From contig JBCDJN010000016.1 of the NCBI GenBank assembly GCA_039414355.1, forward strand, positions 1-64,000: a stretch of 64,000 bases of DNA, written 5' to 3'. The position numbers were made by a program, and so were the translations under genes. Under the pieces are notes generated by a model. The model made no database searches. It saw only the letters and a program-made list of their open reading frames with translations, and was not told the DNA's origin. The DNA comes from JBCCQL01 sp039414355 (GTDB lineage Bacteria; Planctomycetota; Planctomycetia; Pirellulales; Lacipirellulaceae). This document shows positions 51,324 to 59,375 of the stretch, one piece after another; positions within the stretch are counted from its first letter, which is position 1; each line of letters opens with the position of its first letter.

Positions 51324-52952
51324 CTAGACGGCTGCGGGGGCGCCGTCGAAGCTCACCAGTCGTTGCAGCACGATCATGATGCGGTCGAGGATCAGGCCGA
51401 TCAGGCCGACTACGAAGACCATCGCCATGATGAACGCGAACGACCGCGAGTCGCCGTTTTGGAACATGTCGTTGACGAACTTGCCGATGCCCTCCGACGA
51501 GGCGAGCAGCTCCGCCGCGATGAGCACCATCCAGCCAACGCCCAGCGAGATCCGCATGCCGGCAAACACCAGCGGCAGGGCGGACGGCAGAACGATCTTG
51601 AACAGCCGGTCCCAGAACCCCAGCCGCAGCACGCGGGCGACGTTGTAGTGGTCCGGGTCTACACTCGCCACGCCGAGCGCGGTGTTGGTCATCGTCGCCC
51701 ACAGCGAGCACATCGAGACGGTGAGTGCGGACGCGATGAACGCCGGGTTGATGTCGAGGTCTTTAACCACGCCGAACGATACTAGCCAAACAAACGAGTT
51801 GATCAGCGAGTTCACGCCGTCGAGAAACGGGCTGTTGTTGGGGTCGGGGAAGAATCCGCCGACGATGATCCAGAGGATCAGCAGCCAAACGATCGGCGAG
51901 ACCGGCTTGAACAGGGCGATGAACGGCGTCATGGCCGCCATGAACGTCTTGCTCAGCCCGCACAGCACGCCAAGCGGCACGGCGATCGCCACGCCGATGA
52001 AGAAGCCGACGAACACGCAGAAGACCGAACGCACTAGCTGCATCGGCAGCGTCCACGGCTTGGCGTAGGTCTTCTCGCGGTCTTTCTCAAGCCGACGGAT
52101 CTGCGAGACCTGCTTCTTGGCGAGGCTCAACGCTTGGGAGCCGGTCGCCGCCGCGAACTGCTCTTCGTACTCGGCCAGTTTTTCCTCGCCGCGAAGAACC
52201 GTTTCCTGCCGACTGTTCTCGCCGGCGTACTGCTGGAGCTTGCCGAGGAACTGAACCTCCTCCGCGTACTTGGTGTCGAGCGCCAGCGCCGCCGCGACCT
52301 CCGAGTCCGGCTTACTCCGGATAGCGTCGATATCTTTCTTGACCGCGTTGTAGGCGTCCTTCGCCTCGATCATCCACGCGTCGAGCGCCAGATAGCCCTC
52401 GGTCAACGCTTCGCGGTCGGCCTCGGACTCAATCGCCTCGGACATCTCGGCGAGCTCGGCCTGCTTCTCTTTGCGACCATCGGTGTAGGCCGACTTGAGC
52501 TTGTCGTACTCTTCCTGCAGCGGGGCGATGAGTTTGTCCTTGCGGGTCTTTTCAACCTCGCGGGCGTCGAGCACGCCCTGCTTCGCCTCAGCGGCGAGCG
52601 GCTTGAGCTCTTCGAGTCGGGTTGCGGCGAATTCCAGCAGCGCCTCCCGCTCACCGTCGGTGGCGACGACCGCCGCTTCCTTAGCGGTCTCACGCTCGTG
52701 GAAGGTGAGGATGGAGTTCCACGCGGTCCAAGTCTGCCCCGGCGTCGGCACGGCGCCGTACTTGGTTGTGTGCCGCGGCGCGAGGTAACCCCACACCAGC
52801 AGGAAGACGCAGAACGCCGCCACCGGCACCAAGATGAAGCGGCCGATGTCCTTGAGCTGCTTGGCCGGCTCCTCGCCGTACAGCAGCCGAACGACGGGCG
52901 TCAGGAAGTTGAGCCCGCAGACATCGATGGCCTTGACGATTCGGTACTTCAT
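51324..52952 (-). CDS. Nitrate ABC transporter permease with coiled-coil insertion
   Basis: A 542-residue permease, about twice the length of NrtB. A first helix (IGRFILVPVAAFCVFLLVWGYLA) is followed by roughly 240 residues rich in Glu/Lys/Ala with heptad character (about 80-310), predicted coiled coil on the periplasmic side. The normal BPD permease core then follows: LVRSVFCVFVGFFIGVAIAVPLG, FIALFKPVSPIVWLLILWI, and ATPase-contacting EAA-like LPSALPLVFAGMRISLGVGWMVLIAAELL. The insertion may contact the substrate-binding protein or porin. It is 107 bases downstream of the binding-protein gene. Confidence 0.9.
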   Translation of the reverse strand: MKYRIVKAIDVCGLNFLTPVVRLLYGEEPAKQLKDIGRFILVPVAAFCVFLLVWGYLAPRHTTKYGAVPTPGQTWTAWNSILTFHERETAKEAAVVATDGEREALLEFAATRLEELKPLAAEAKQGVLDAREVEKTRKDKLIAPLQEEYDKLKSAYTDGRKEKQAELAEMSEAIESEADREALTEGYLALDAWMIEAKDAYNAVKKDIDAIRSKPDSEVAAALALDTKYAEEVQFLGKLQQYAGENSRQETVLRGEEKLAEYEEQFAAATGSQALSLAKKQVSQIRRLEKDREKTYAKPWTLPMQLVRSVFCVFVGFFIGVAIAVPLGVLCGLSKTFMAAMTPFIALFKPVSPIVWLLILWIIVGGFFPDPNNSPFLDGVNSLINSFVWLVSFGVVKDLDINPAFIASALTVSMCSLWATMTNTALGVASVDPDHYNVARVLRLGFWDRLFKIVLPSALPLVFAGMRISLGVGWMVLIAAELLASSEGIGKFVNDMFQNGDSRSFAFIMAMVFVVGLIGLILDRIMIVLQRLVSFDGAPAAV

Positions 52953-53059
52953 GGCGGCAGCGTGAGGATCGCGAGAGAGGGGTTGTCGACCGACAGCCGT
53001 GTTGAACGGCGATAGAGCAGGGAGGGGGCGTCCTGCCCCCTGACCCCGCTCACGCTCTG

Positions 53060-54442
53060 TCAGTCCTTGTTACCGATCTCGAACTGACGCAAGTACTCGA
53101 TCGGCTGCTTGCCGTCGTAGGTCTTGCCGTCGATGAAGTCGCTGGTCGGCGTCTTGTAGCCGTCGGTATCCCAGGGGATGTCGTCCTCGTTGATCAATCC
53201 CTCTTCAACCAGCAGCTTGGCGGCCTTCAGGTAGATCTCGGGCTGGTAGACCTTCTTGGCCACCTCGGCGTACCACGAGGCGGGCTTCTCCTCGGAGACC
53301 TGGCCCCAACGCCGCATCTGCGTGAGGAACCACACGCCGTCGGAGTACCACGGGTAGGTGCACTGGTACTTGTAGAAGACGTTGAAGTCCGGCATCTCCC
53401 GCTTGTCGGTCTTCTGGAAGTAGAAGTAGCCGGTCATGGAGTTCTTGATCACGTCGTAAGGGGCGCCCACGTAGTCGCTGCGCGACAGGATGCGGGCCGC
53501 TTCTTCGCGGTTGACCAGCTTGCCGCTGGCGTCGGTCTCGTCGAGCCACTGGCCGGCGAGGATCAACGCCTTGACCACCGCCACGGTGGTGTTGGGGTTC
53601 TCCTCCGCCCAGTCGGCGGTCATGCCGAAGACCTTCTCCGGGTTGTTCTTCCAGATGTCGTAATTAGTCGTCACCGGCACGCCGATGCCCTTGGCCACGG
53701 CCTGCTGGTTCCACGGCTCGCCGACGCAGTAACCTTGGTTGTTGCCCGCTTCGAGCGTGGCCGGCATCATCGGCGGCGGCGTGACGGAGAGCTCAACCTC
53801 GGCGTCCGTCTTTCCGTTGGGGTCGCTGGAGGTGTAGAAGCCCGGGTTGATGCCCGCAGCCGCGAGCCAGTACCGGATCTCGTAGTTGTGCGTGGAGACG
53901 GGGAACACCATGCCCATCTGCAGCTTCTTGTCGTCGTCCAGGTACTCGTCCACCACGCCACGCAGGGCGCTGGCGCTGATGGGGTGCTTTGGCGTGTCGG
54001 TGTCCAGGTCGGGGTCGAACTCCTGCATCTTCGCCCAGACATCGTTGGAGACGGTGATGCCGTTCCCGTTCAGGTCCATCGTGAAGGGCGTGATGACGTT
54101 GGCCTTGGTCGTCACACCAATCGTGGCGGCCAGCGGCTGGCCGGAGAGCATGTGGGCGCCGTCCAGCTCGCCAGAGATGACGTTGTCCAGCAGCGTCTTC
54201 CAGTTGGGCTGGGCGATCACTTCAACCTGCAGGCCCTCGGCTTCGAAGTAGCCCTTCTCTTTGGCGATGACGATCGGGGCGCAGTCGGTCAGCTTGATGA
54301 AGCCGAACTTCAGTTCGTCTTTCTCGAGGTCCAGAAGCACCTTGTCCTGGGCAACGGCGCTACCGGCCGCGAAAGCGGAGAGGGCGAATGCCAAACCAAC
54401 GCAGATGCGGCTGGCGGCGACGAGTGCGATGGAGAGACGCAT
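53060..54442 (-). CDS. nrtA: Nitrate/nitrite ABC transporter substrate-binding protein (NrtA family)
   Basis: A 460-residue NrtA/CmpA/SsuA-family protein. A Sec signal (VAASRICVGLAFALSAFAAGSAVA) exports it. The mature part has KFGFIKLTDCAPIVIAKEKGYFEAEG, DGAHMLSGQPLAATIG and the CVGEPWNQQA and FGMTADWAEENP elements typical of nitrate- and bicarbonate-binding members. No lipobox is visible, so it is soluble in the periplasm. It is the first gene of the 14-gene run; AGGA stands 10 bases before ATG 54442. The frame continues upstream but that part lacks family similarity. Confidence 0.93.
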   Translation of the reverse strand: MRLSIALVAASRICVGLAFALSAFAAGSAVAQDKVLLDLEKDELKFGFIKLTDCAPIVIAKEKGYFEAEGLQVEVIAQPNWKTLLDNVISGELDGAHMLSGQPLAATIGVTTKANVITPFTMDLNGNGITVSNDVWAKMQEFDPDLDTDTPKHPISASALRGVVDEYLDDDKKLQMGMVFPVSTHNYEIRYWLAAAGINPGFYTSSDPNGKTDAEVELSVTPPPMMPATLEAGNNQGYCVGEPWNQQAVAKGIGVPVTTNYDIWKNNPEKVFGMTADWAEENPNTTVAVVKALILAGQWLDETDASGKLVNREEAARILSRSDYVGAPYDVIKNSMTGYFYFQKTDKREMPDFNVFYKYQCTYPWYSDGVWFLTQMRRWGQVSEEKPASWYAEVAKKVYQPEIYLKAAKLLVEEGLINEDDIPWDTDGYKTPTSDFIDGKTYDGKQPIEYLRQFEIGNKD

Positions 54443-54737
54443 GGAATTCCTGCTGGGTCGCGAACGAGGATGTGCCGCCGCCGCTGCGGCCGCTGCGCAC
54501 TGGCAAAGCAACCTCGGCGCCAAAGAAGCTGTGGTCCCAATCTGACCACGCCTCCCCCAAGGGTGGTCGGCCAACAGACAGGGTGGGCCCGGGGTGACCA
54601 ATCGCGGGGCGAACGCGGCACACCGCCGCCAGATAACGAGGCGACGGCGCCGAATTACCGGGCACAATCCCTCCGCGGCGCGGCTAGAGCTGCAGAACAA
54701 GCGGCCATCCGAGCCGAATCGGACTAGCCATGGGCGG
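54443..54737 (-). promoter_or_regulatory. Leader/upstream region of nrtA with sigma-54-like promoter at 54505-54522
   Basis: On the minus strand TGGCGCCGAGGTTGCTTT (54522 to 54505) matches the sigma-54 layout: GG and GC are separated by exactly 10 bases and the -12 element is TTGCT. Transcription would start near 54495, giving a leader of about 50 bases. No enhancer palindrome is obvious in the rest of the 295-base spacer. In GC-rich DNA such a match can arise by chance. Confidence 0.45.
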
Positions 54738-56003
54738 CTACCACATGCGTCGCAGCGTGGGCCGCACCACCCGGCGGATCGCACGCCACCCACCCGATAA
54801 GTGACTGCCTGAAGAGGGCGTCGACGGCCCGACGGCCTCGCCTGAACTCGTCGACTCGGCCAAGGTCGAACGCACACGCACCCGATCGGCCGCCAGGAGA
54901 GCGAGCGAGGCAACCACCAAGCCGTGACGACGGCTCGCGCTCTCGGTGATCACCGCGTGAGCGCGGTAGTCAGCTCCAACCGCCGCCGTCACCCTGGCGT
55001 CGCGGGGCGGGCTGGCTTCGTTGGCCGGCGTCTCGACCGGCGCGGCTTCGTCGGAGCGGACAAACCCGCGATCTCGGCGGGCGCCAGCCAAGTCTGCCTC
55101 GGAGACCGTCTCAAGAGTCCGCTCGCCGCCGCGGTTATTCGCTGGGGCGCCGCCAGCGTCAGCGGAGTAGGCGGCGAATGCCGTTCGCACGGCTGATCGA
55201 TCGGTAGAACTGTGTGCGTCCAGCGGCAGCTCGATTGGCAGGAGGTCGGCAAGGGCCGCTTCAACGGCCCAATCGCGCGCAACCGGCGCCGCCAGCTTCG
55301 CATCCTCGGCCGCCGCCACCGGCGTCACCCGAGCCACCGCGGCAGGGGCGGACGCATCGGCGATCGCCGGCGGCACAAAGGGCGCCGGCGCCAAGTTCGA
55401 CACGACTTCCGCCGTCGGACGTCCGATCGCCGCATCCTCCAAGACCACGTCGAGCGGGATGACCTGCGCGAACAACTGCTCGTCCGTCGCCTGTTCGGCG
55501 AGACCTGAGTCGGCGATCGGCGACCGCGGAATCGGCTCCGCGATGGGAAACGATTTGATCCTCAGGATGAGCCCGTCGAGGTCGAATCGGTCGTGTCGAA
55601 CCGACTCCACGAACCCCACTCCGTTTGTGGACACAGCCCACCGCACGCTGTCGCCATCGGCCGAGCGGATCACTATCCCGGTGGCGTCAGAGTCTGTCGC
55701 GAGGGAGAGAGCGTAGTCAGCCGTCGCGTTGTCGGCGCCGAAGTACGCCGAGGGACTCAGGACGGCGATGCCGTTGGCGGCGCTGTGAAAGGTCCACTTG
55801 CCATCAATCAGACGAACGTCCTCGGCCGCGTCAGCGAGCGTGACGGATTGCAGGCCCGTTTCGTCAGCGGCCAGGCCCGAGAACAACGTCACCGCCTCGA
55901 ACCCGGCGCCGTCGAGCGCGAGCCGCGTTTCGCATGCCTCGATGCGCAGCGCGCGGTCGCGTGCGGTCCGGCGGCGTCCGGTAGCTGTTCGGAGGGGTGG
56001 CAT
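54738..56003 (-). CDS. Hypothetical protein with LEPR-XLL-like N-terminus
   Basis: A 421-residue Ala-rich protein I cannot assign. The N-terminal RALRIEACETRLALDGAG resembles the planctomycete LEPR-XLL motif that marks large exported proteins, but without a normal hydrophobic signal. Residues 35-150 have beta character (VRLIDGKWTFHSAANGIAVL, GIVIRSADGDSVRWAVSTNGVG). The rest is low-complexity Ala/Pro/Val, with one moderately hydrophobic stretch (GLVVASLALLAADRVRV) and a basic C-terminus. It starts nine bases after the kinase stop, so it belongs to the sigma factor-kinase operon and may be its target or partner. Confidence 0.65.
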   Translation of the reverse strand: MPPLRTATGRRRTARDRALRIEACETRLALDGAGFEAVTLFSGLAADETGLQSVTLADAAEDVRLIDGKWTFHSAANGIAVLSPSAYFGADNATADYALSLATDSDATGIVIRSADGDSVRWAVSTNGVGFVESVRHDRFDLDGLILRIKSFPIAEPIPRSPIADSGLAEQATDEQLFAQVIPLDVVLEDAAIGRPTAEVVSNLAPAPFVPPAIADASAPAAVARVTPVAAAEDAKLAAPVARDWAVEAALADLLPIELPLDAHSSTDRSAVRTAFAAYSADAGGAPANNRGGERTLETVSEADLAGARRDRGFVRSDEAAPVETPANEASPPRDARVTAAVGADYRAHAVITESASRRHGLVVASLALLAADRVRVRSTLAESTSSGEAVGPSTPSSGSHLSGGWRAIRRVVRPTLRRMW

Positions 56004-56012
56004 CGCGGGTGG

Positions 56013-58664
56013 TCAGTCGGGTTGCGTTGGCCGCTCGGTCGGCTGCTGATCGGTTGGCTGCTGGCGGGCTGCCTCGACGGCGGCGGCCTCATCATACCTG
56101 CCCGCCCGCCTTAGTGCTGCCACGTAGTTGTCGTAAGTCTTGTTGGCCACGGACCCTGCCGGCCCGGATTGCCGGTAGCCGGCGACGGCGTGCTCGAATG
56201 CCGCCAGTGCATCGGCATGCCGACCGGCCGCCTCGAGCGCGATGCCGCGGTTGTTCTCGAGCGCCGCCAGGCTAGCTGGGTAGGCTGGCTGGTCGGGGAA
56301 GTCTTCCGCGAGCCGTTGGAGAATGGCCGCCGCCGCGGCAAACTCTTGGTCGCTCGCCTCGTGCTCGCCGAGCCGCGCCAATGCAAGAGCGAGGTTGCTG
56401 CGTGCGATCGCTAGCTCGCGCCGCGTACGCGGCAGGATTGGATTCTGCTTGACCAGTCGCCCGGACTGCTCGGCGGCCCGGCGATACCCCTCGGCGGCTT
56501 GCTCCCAGTTTCCGTCGGCGCCGTCGAGGGCGGCCAGGTTGTTCCACGCCATCGCCAAGTCGGCCCGCAGGGCGGGGCCGCCGCCGCCGGCAATTAGTTG
56601 CTCCAGCATGGCGATCGACTGCCGGCTGCATTCGCGCGCCTCGTCGGGCGATTCGCGACGCAACGAGTTGCTCAGGTTGCTCAGCGCTACGGCGAGCGAG
56701 CGTTGGTCTGCCACGCGTTTCGAGTCCGCATCGAGCGTCTGCCGGTACTGCTGCACAGCGAGGCGGAGTTGAGCGATCCCGCCAACCGGATCGCCCGCCG
56801 CCTTCAGCACGGCGGCATAACTGGCGAGCGAATCCGCGAGGCCACTGGCGAGTTCCGCGTCACCCGGTTGCTGGAGGAGGTCTTGCCGCGAGAGCGAAAC
56901 GGCCTCCTCGCCGTGCTTGATCGCTTCGTCGTGACGGCCCAGTGTCGACTCGACCCGCGCCAACGAACGCAGCCCCAGCGCGAGCAGCGTCTGCGGCGAC
57001 GCGTCTTCCATCCGCCACGCATCGACAGCCTTCTGGTAGCTCGCGCGGGCGTTCGCCACGTCGCCCAGCCGCAGCGCGATGGCGCCCGACTTGAAGTGCG
57101 TTGCTGCGATGTCGCTCCGCAGGTCGGCGTCGCGCTCGGCGGTGGCCAGGAACTGTTTGTAGTAGGCGAGGGTGTCGGCCAGCAGTTCGCGGCGAAGGGT
57201 CTCGGCGCCGGGCAGCTCGGCAAGGCGGTCGGCGAGGTCACCGCCGAAGTGATCCACCGCCGCCCGCGCCTGGCGGTAGTGAGTCTGGGCGAGCGTTGCG
57301 CTCGCTTGCGACTGCTTAAGCGCCGCGGCAACCCAGAACGCGCTGCCAATGGAGACAACTGCGATCGCCGCCAACGCCGCCGCCACACCGAGCGCCGCGC
57401 CGCGGCGGCGGGCGATCCAGCGTCCGGCGCGGTCAATCGCGTTCGGCCGACGGGCGAACGTCGGCTTGCCATCGAGGAACCGCCGCAGGTCGTCGGCCAG
57501 TTCCGCCGCGGTGGCGTACCGGTCGTCGCGCGACTTCTCCATCGCCCGGCAGACAATCGTCTCCAGATCGACCGGCGTCGCCGGGTTGATCCGTCGCGGC
57601 GGCGTCGGGTCTGTGGCTTCGATCCGTCGGGTGATGGCGTTCGCGTCGTCGCCGGCGTGGGCGGGCGTGAGGGTGAGCGCCTCGTAGAGCGTCGCCCCCA
57701 GGCCGTAGACATCGGTCCGCCCGTCAACCAGGTCGCCGCGGCCGGTCGCTTGCTCCGGGCTCATGTAGCGGAGCGTGCCGATGACGTCGCCCGACTTCGT
57801 GACGCCCGCGTCGGTTTGAATGCGGGCCAGCCCGAAGTCGGTGACCCACAGCTTGGCGTCGCGATCGACGAGCAGGTTGGTTGGCTTGATGTCGCGGTGC
57901 ACCACGCCGTATTGGTGGGCGTGCTCCAACGCTTCGGCGGCCTGCAGGCCGAGCTGGGCGACCGCCCGGAAGTAGGCCGGCGTGCGGATGGACGGCGCCG
58001 CCGAGAGGTGGGCGGTCGAGACCTCGCCGCCACGCCGCAGGGCGATGGTCGTGGCGTCAGGCCCGGCGCGCCCGCCGGTGTCGTCCGCCGACGGCTTGTC
58101 GGATTGGTTGCTTCGCAGCTCGGACAGCACTTCGCCAAGCGACTGCCCGTCGACGTGCTGCATGGCGTAGTAGTGCACGCCCCGCTCCTCGCCCACCGCG
58201 TAGACCGGAACGATGTTGGGGTGGTGCAGCGACGCGGCGGCCTGCGCCTCGGTGCGGAACCGGGCGATCTGCCGCTGGTCCAGCACCGCCGCGAACGGCA
58301 GCACCTTCACCGCCACACGGCGGTTGAGCGAGACCTGATGCGCCGCGTAGACCACGCCCATCCCGCCGCGGCCGATCTCGCGGAGCAGCCGGTAGTCGCC
58401 CAGCATCCGCGGCGCCGCGGGGTCGGCGGAGTCGTCTCTCTCGGCATCGGGCGGCGTCGCGGTGAGCGGCCCAGCAAGCGCCCCGTGGATGGCCTGCACG
58501 CCCTCCAGGTAGTCCGGCAGAACGCTCGCCAGCTCCGGGCAGTCGGCAAGCCACTGCTCCACAGGCGGCGATTCGCCCTTTTCCAGCGCACAGACGTAGC
58601 GGTCTAGGAGTTCGGCCAGCCGCTCCTCATCAACGTTGCCGTCGATCTCGTCCGGGGCGGTCAC
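56013..58664 (-). CDS. Ser/Thr protein kinase with membrane helix and TPR repeats
   Basis: An 883-residue PknB-type kinase. Gly loop GRGGMGVVYAAHQ, ATP Lys in VAVKVLPFA, catalytic loop VHRDIKPTNLLVD, DFGLAR and SPEQATG are all intact. A stretch of about 45 residues between N- and C-lobe motifs (after VLSELRSNQ) is an insertion. The helix LGVAAALAAIAVVSIGSAFW spans the membrane, and about 400 residues of TPR repeats follow outside. The start is GTG 58664, overlapping the sigma factor stop as GTGA. The pairing implies the kinase controls, or is controlled with, that sigma factor. Confidence 0.92.
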   Translation of the reverse strand: MTAPDEIDGNVDEERLAELLDRYVCALEKGESPPVEQWLADCPELASVLPDYLEGVQAIHGALAGPLTATPPDAERDDSADPAAPRMLGDYRLLREIGRGGMGVVYAAHQVSLNRRVAVKVLPFAAVLDQRQIARFRTEAQAAASLHHPNIVPVYAVGEERGVHYYAMQHVDGQSLGEVLSELRSNQSDKPSADDTGGRAGPDATTIALRRGGEVSTAHLSAAPSIRTPAYFRAVAQLGLQAAEALEHAHQYGVVHRDIKPTNLLVDRDAKLWVTDFGLARIQTDAGVTKSGDVIGTLRYMSPEQATGRGDLVDGRTDVYGLGATLYEALTLTPAHAGDDANAITRRIEATDPTPPRRINPATPVDLETIVCRAMEKSRDDRYATAAELADDLRRFLDGKPTFARRPNAIDRAGRWIARRRGAALGVAAALAAIAVVSIGSAFWVAAALKQSQASATLAQTHYRQARAAVDHFGGDLADRLAELPGAETLRRELLADTLAYYKQFLATAERDADLRSDIAATHFKSGAIALRLGDVANARASYQKAVDAWRMEDASPQTLLALGLRSLARVESTLGRHDEAIKHGEEAVSLSRQDLLQQPGDAELASGLADSLASYAAVLKAAGDPVGGIAQLRLAVQQYRQTLDADSKRVADQRSLAVALSNLSNSLRRESPDEARECSRQSIAMLEQLIAGGGGPALRADLAMAWNNLAALDGADGNWEQAAEGYRRAAEQSGRLVKQNPILPRTRRELAIARSNLALALARLGEHEASDQEFAAAAAILQRLAEDFPDQPAYPASLAALENNRGIALEAAGRHADALAAFEHAVAGYRQSGPAGSVANKTYDNYVAALRRAGRYDEAAAVEAARQQPTDQQPTERPTQPD

Positions 58665-59287
58665 GGCTCGGCCCCTTCGCTGAGGGCGATCTTGAGCTGC
58701 CGCAACGCCCGCAACCACAGCATGCGAACGGCGCCGGAGCGTCGCCCCATCTGCGTCGCGATGTCGGCGAACGGCAAGCCCTCGACGTGCCGCAGGCGGA
58801 TCACCTCACGGTAGTCGGCGGGCAGCTTGCCGAGCGCCTCGGCGAGAGCCGCTTCGTTCTCGCGGCGTTCGAGCGAGACACTGGGCGTCTCTTGATTGAT
58901 GGCGGCGATCGCCGTGAATCGCGAGGTCGACTCCTCAACGTTCCGCCGCATACGGTCGAGCGAGACTTCGCGTCGCACGTCCCGCTTGGCGGCGGTAACG
59001 TGCTGCTCAACCGCCCGGAGCAGGTTGTTCACCAGGATCCGCCGCATCCAGCCGAGGAACTCCTCGGGCGATTGGCCGCGGAAGGCGGCAAAGTCTCGGT
59101 GGGCTTCGTAGAAGGTCTCTTGCACCACGTCCGACGCGCTGACGCGGGTCCGCAGCCGCCCATCGAGCTGCGACGCCACCACCAGCTTCAGGTAGTTGGC
59201 GTAGAGGCTCATCAACCGGCCGAGCGACGACGTCGAGCCCGCTTGGGCTCGGTCGAGCAGCGTGACGGCGGTGGAAGAAGAATCCAT
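58661..59287 (-). CDS. ECF sigma factor
   Basis: A 208-residue ECF sigma factor. Region 2 includes SASDVVQETFYEAHRDF and FRGQSPEEFLGWMRRIL. Region 4 has LPADYREVIRLRHVEGLPFADIATQMGRRSGAVRMLWLRALRQLK with a normal helix-turn-helix. No anti-sigma gene is next to it; a Ser/Thr kinase overlaps its stop, as is common for planctomycete ECF groups, so phosphorylation may replace an anti-sigma factor. ATG 59287 is preferred to a TTG one codon earlier. Confidence 0.92.
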   Translation of the reverse strand: MDSSSTAVTLLDRAQAGSTSSLGRLMSLYANYLKLVVASQLDGRLRTRVSASDVVQETFYEAHRDFAAFRGQSPEEFLGWMRRILVNNLLRAVEQHVTAAKRDVRREVSLDRMRRNVEESTSRFTAIAAINQETPSVSLERRENEAALAEALGKLPADYREVIRLRHVEGLPFADIATQMGRRSGAVRMLWLRALRQLKIALSEGAEP

Positions 59288-59375
59288 CAATCAGACCCGG
59301 TCAGGACGCCTAGGCCGGAACTGATTGTAGTTGTCACTCGGGCGTTAAGCCAAAGCCCGAAGGATCGCCGAGGGG

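Noticed and set aside
54443..54737. Riboswitch (for example molybdenum cofactor or other leader) ahead of nrtA
   Set aside because: No matching conserved core or expression-platform hairpin was visible in the spacer.
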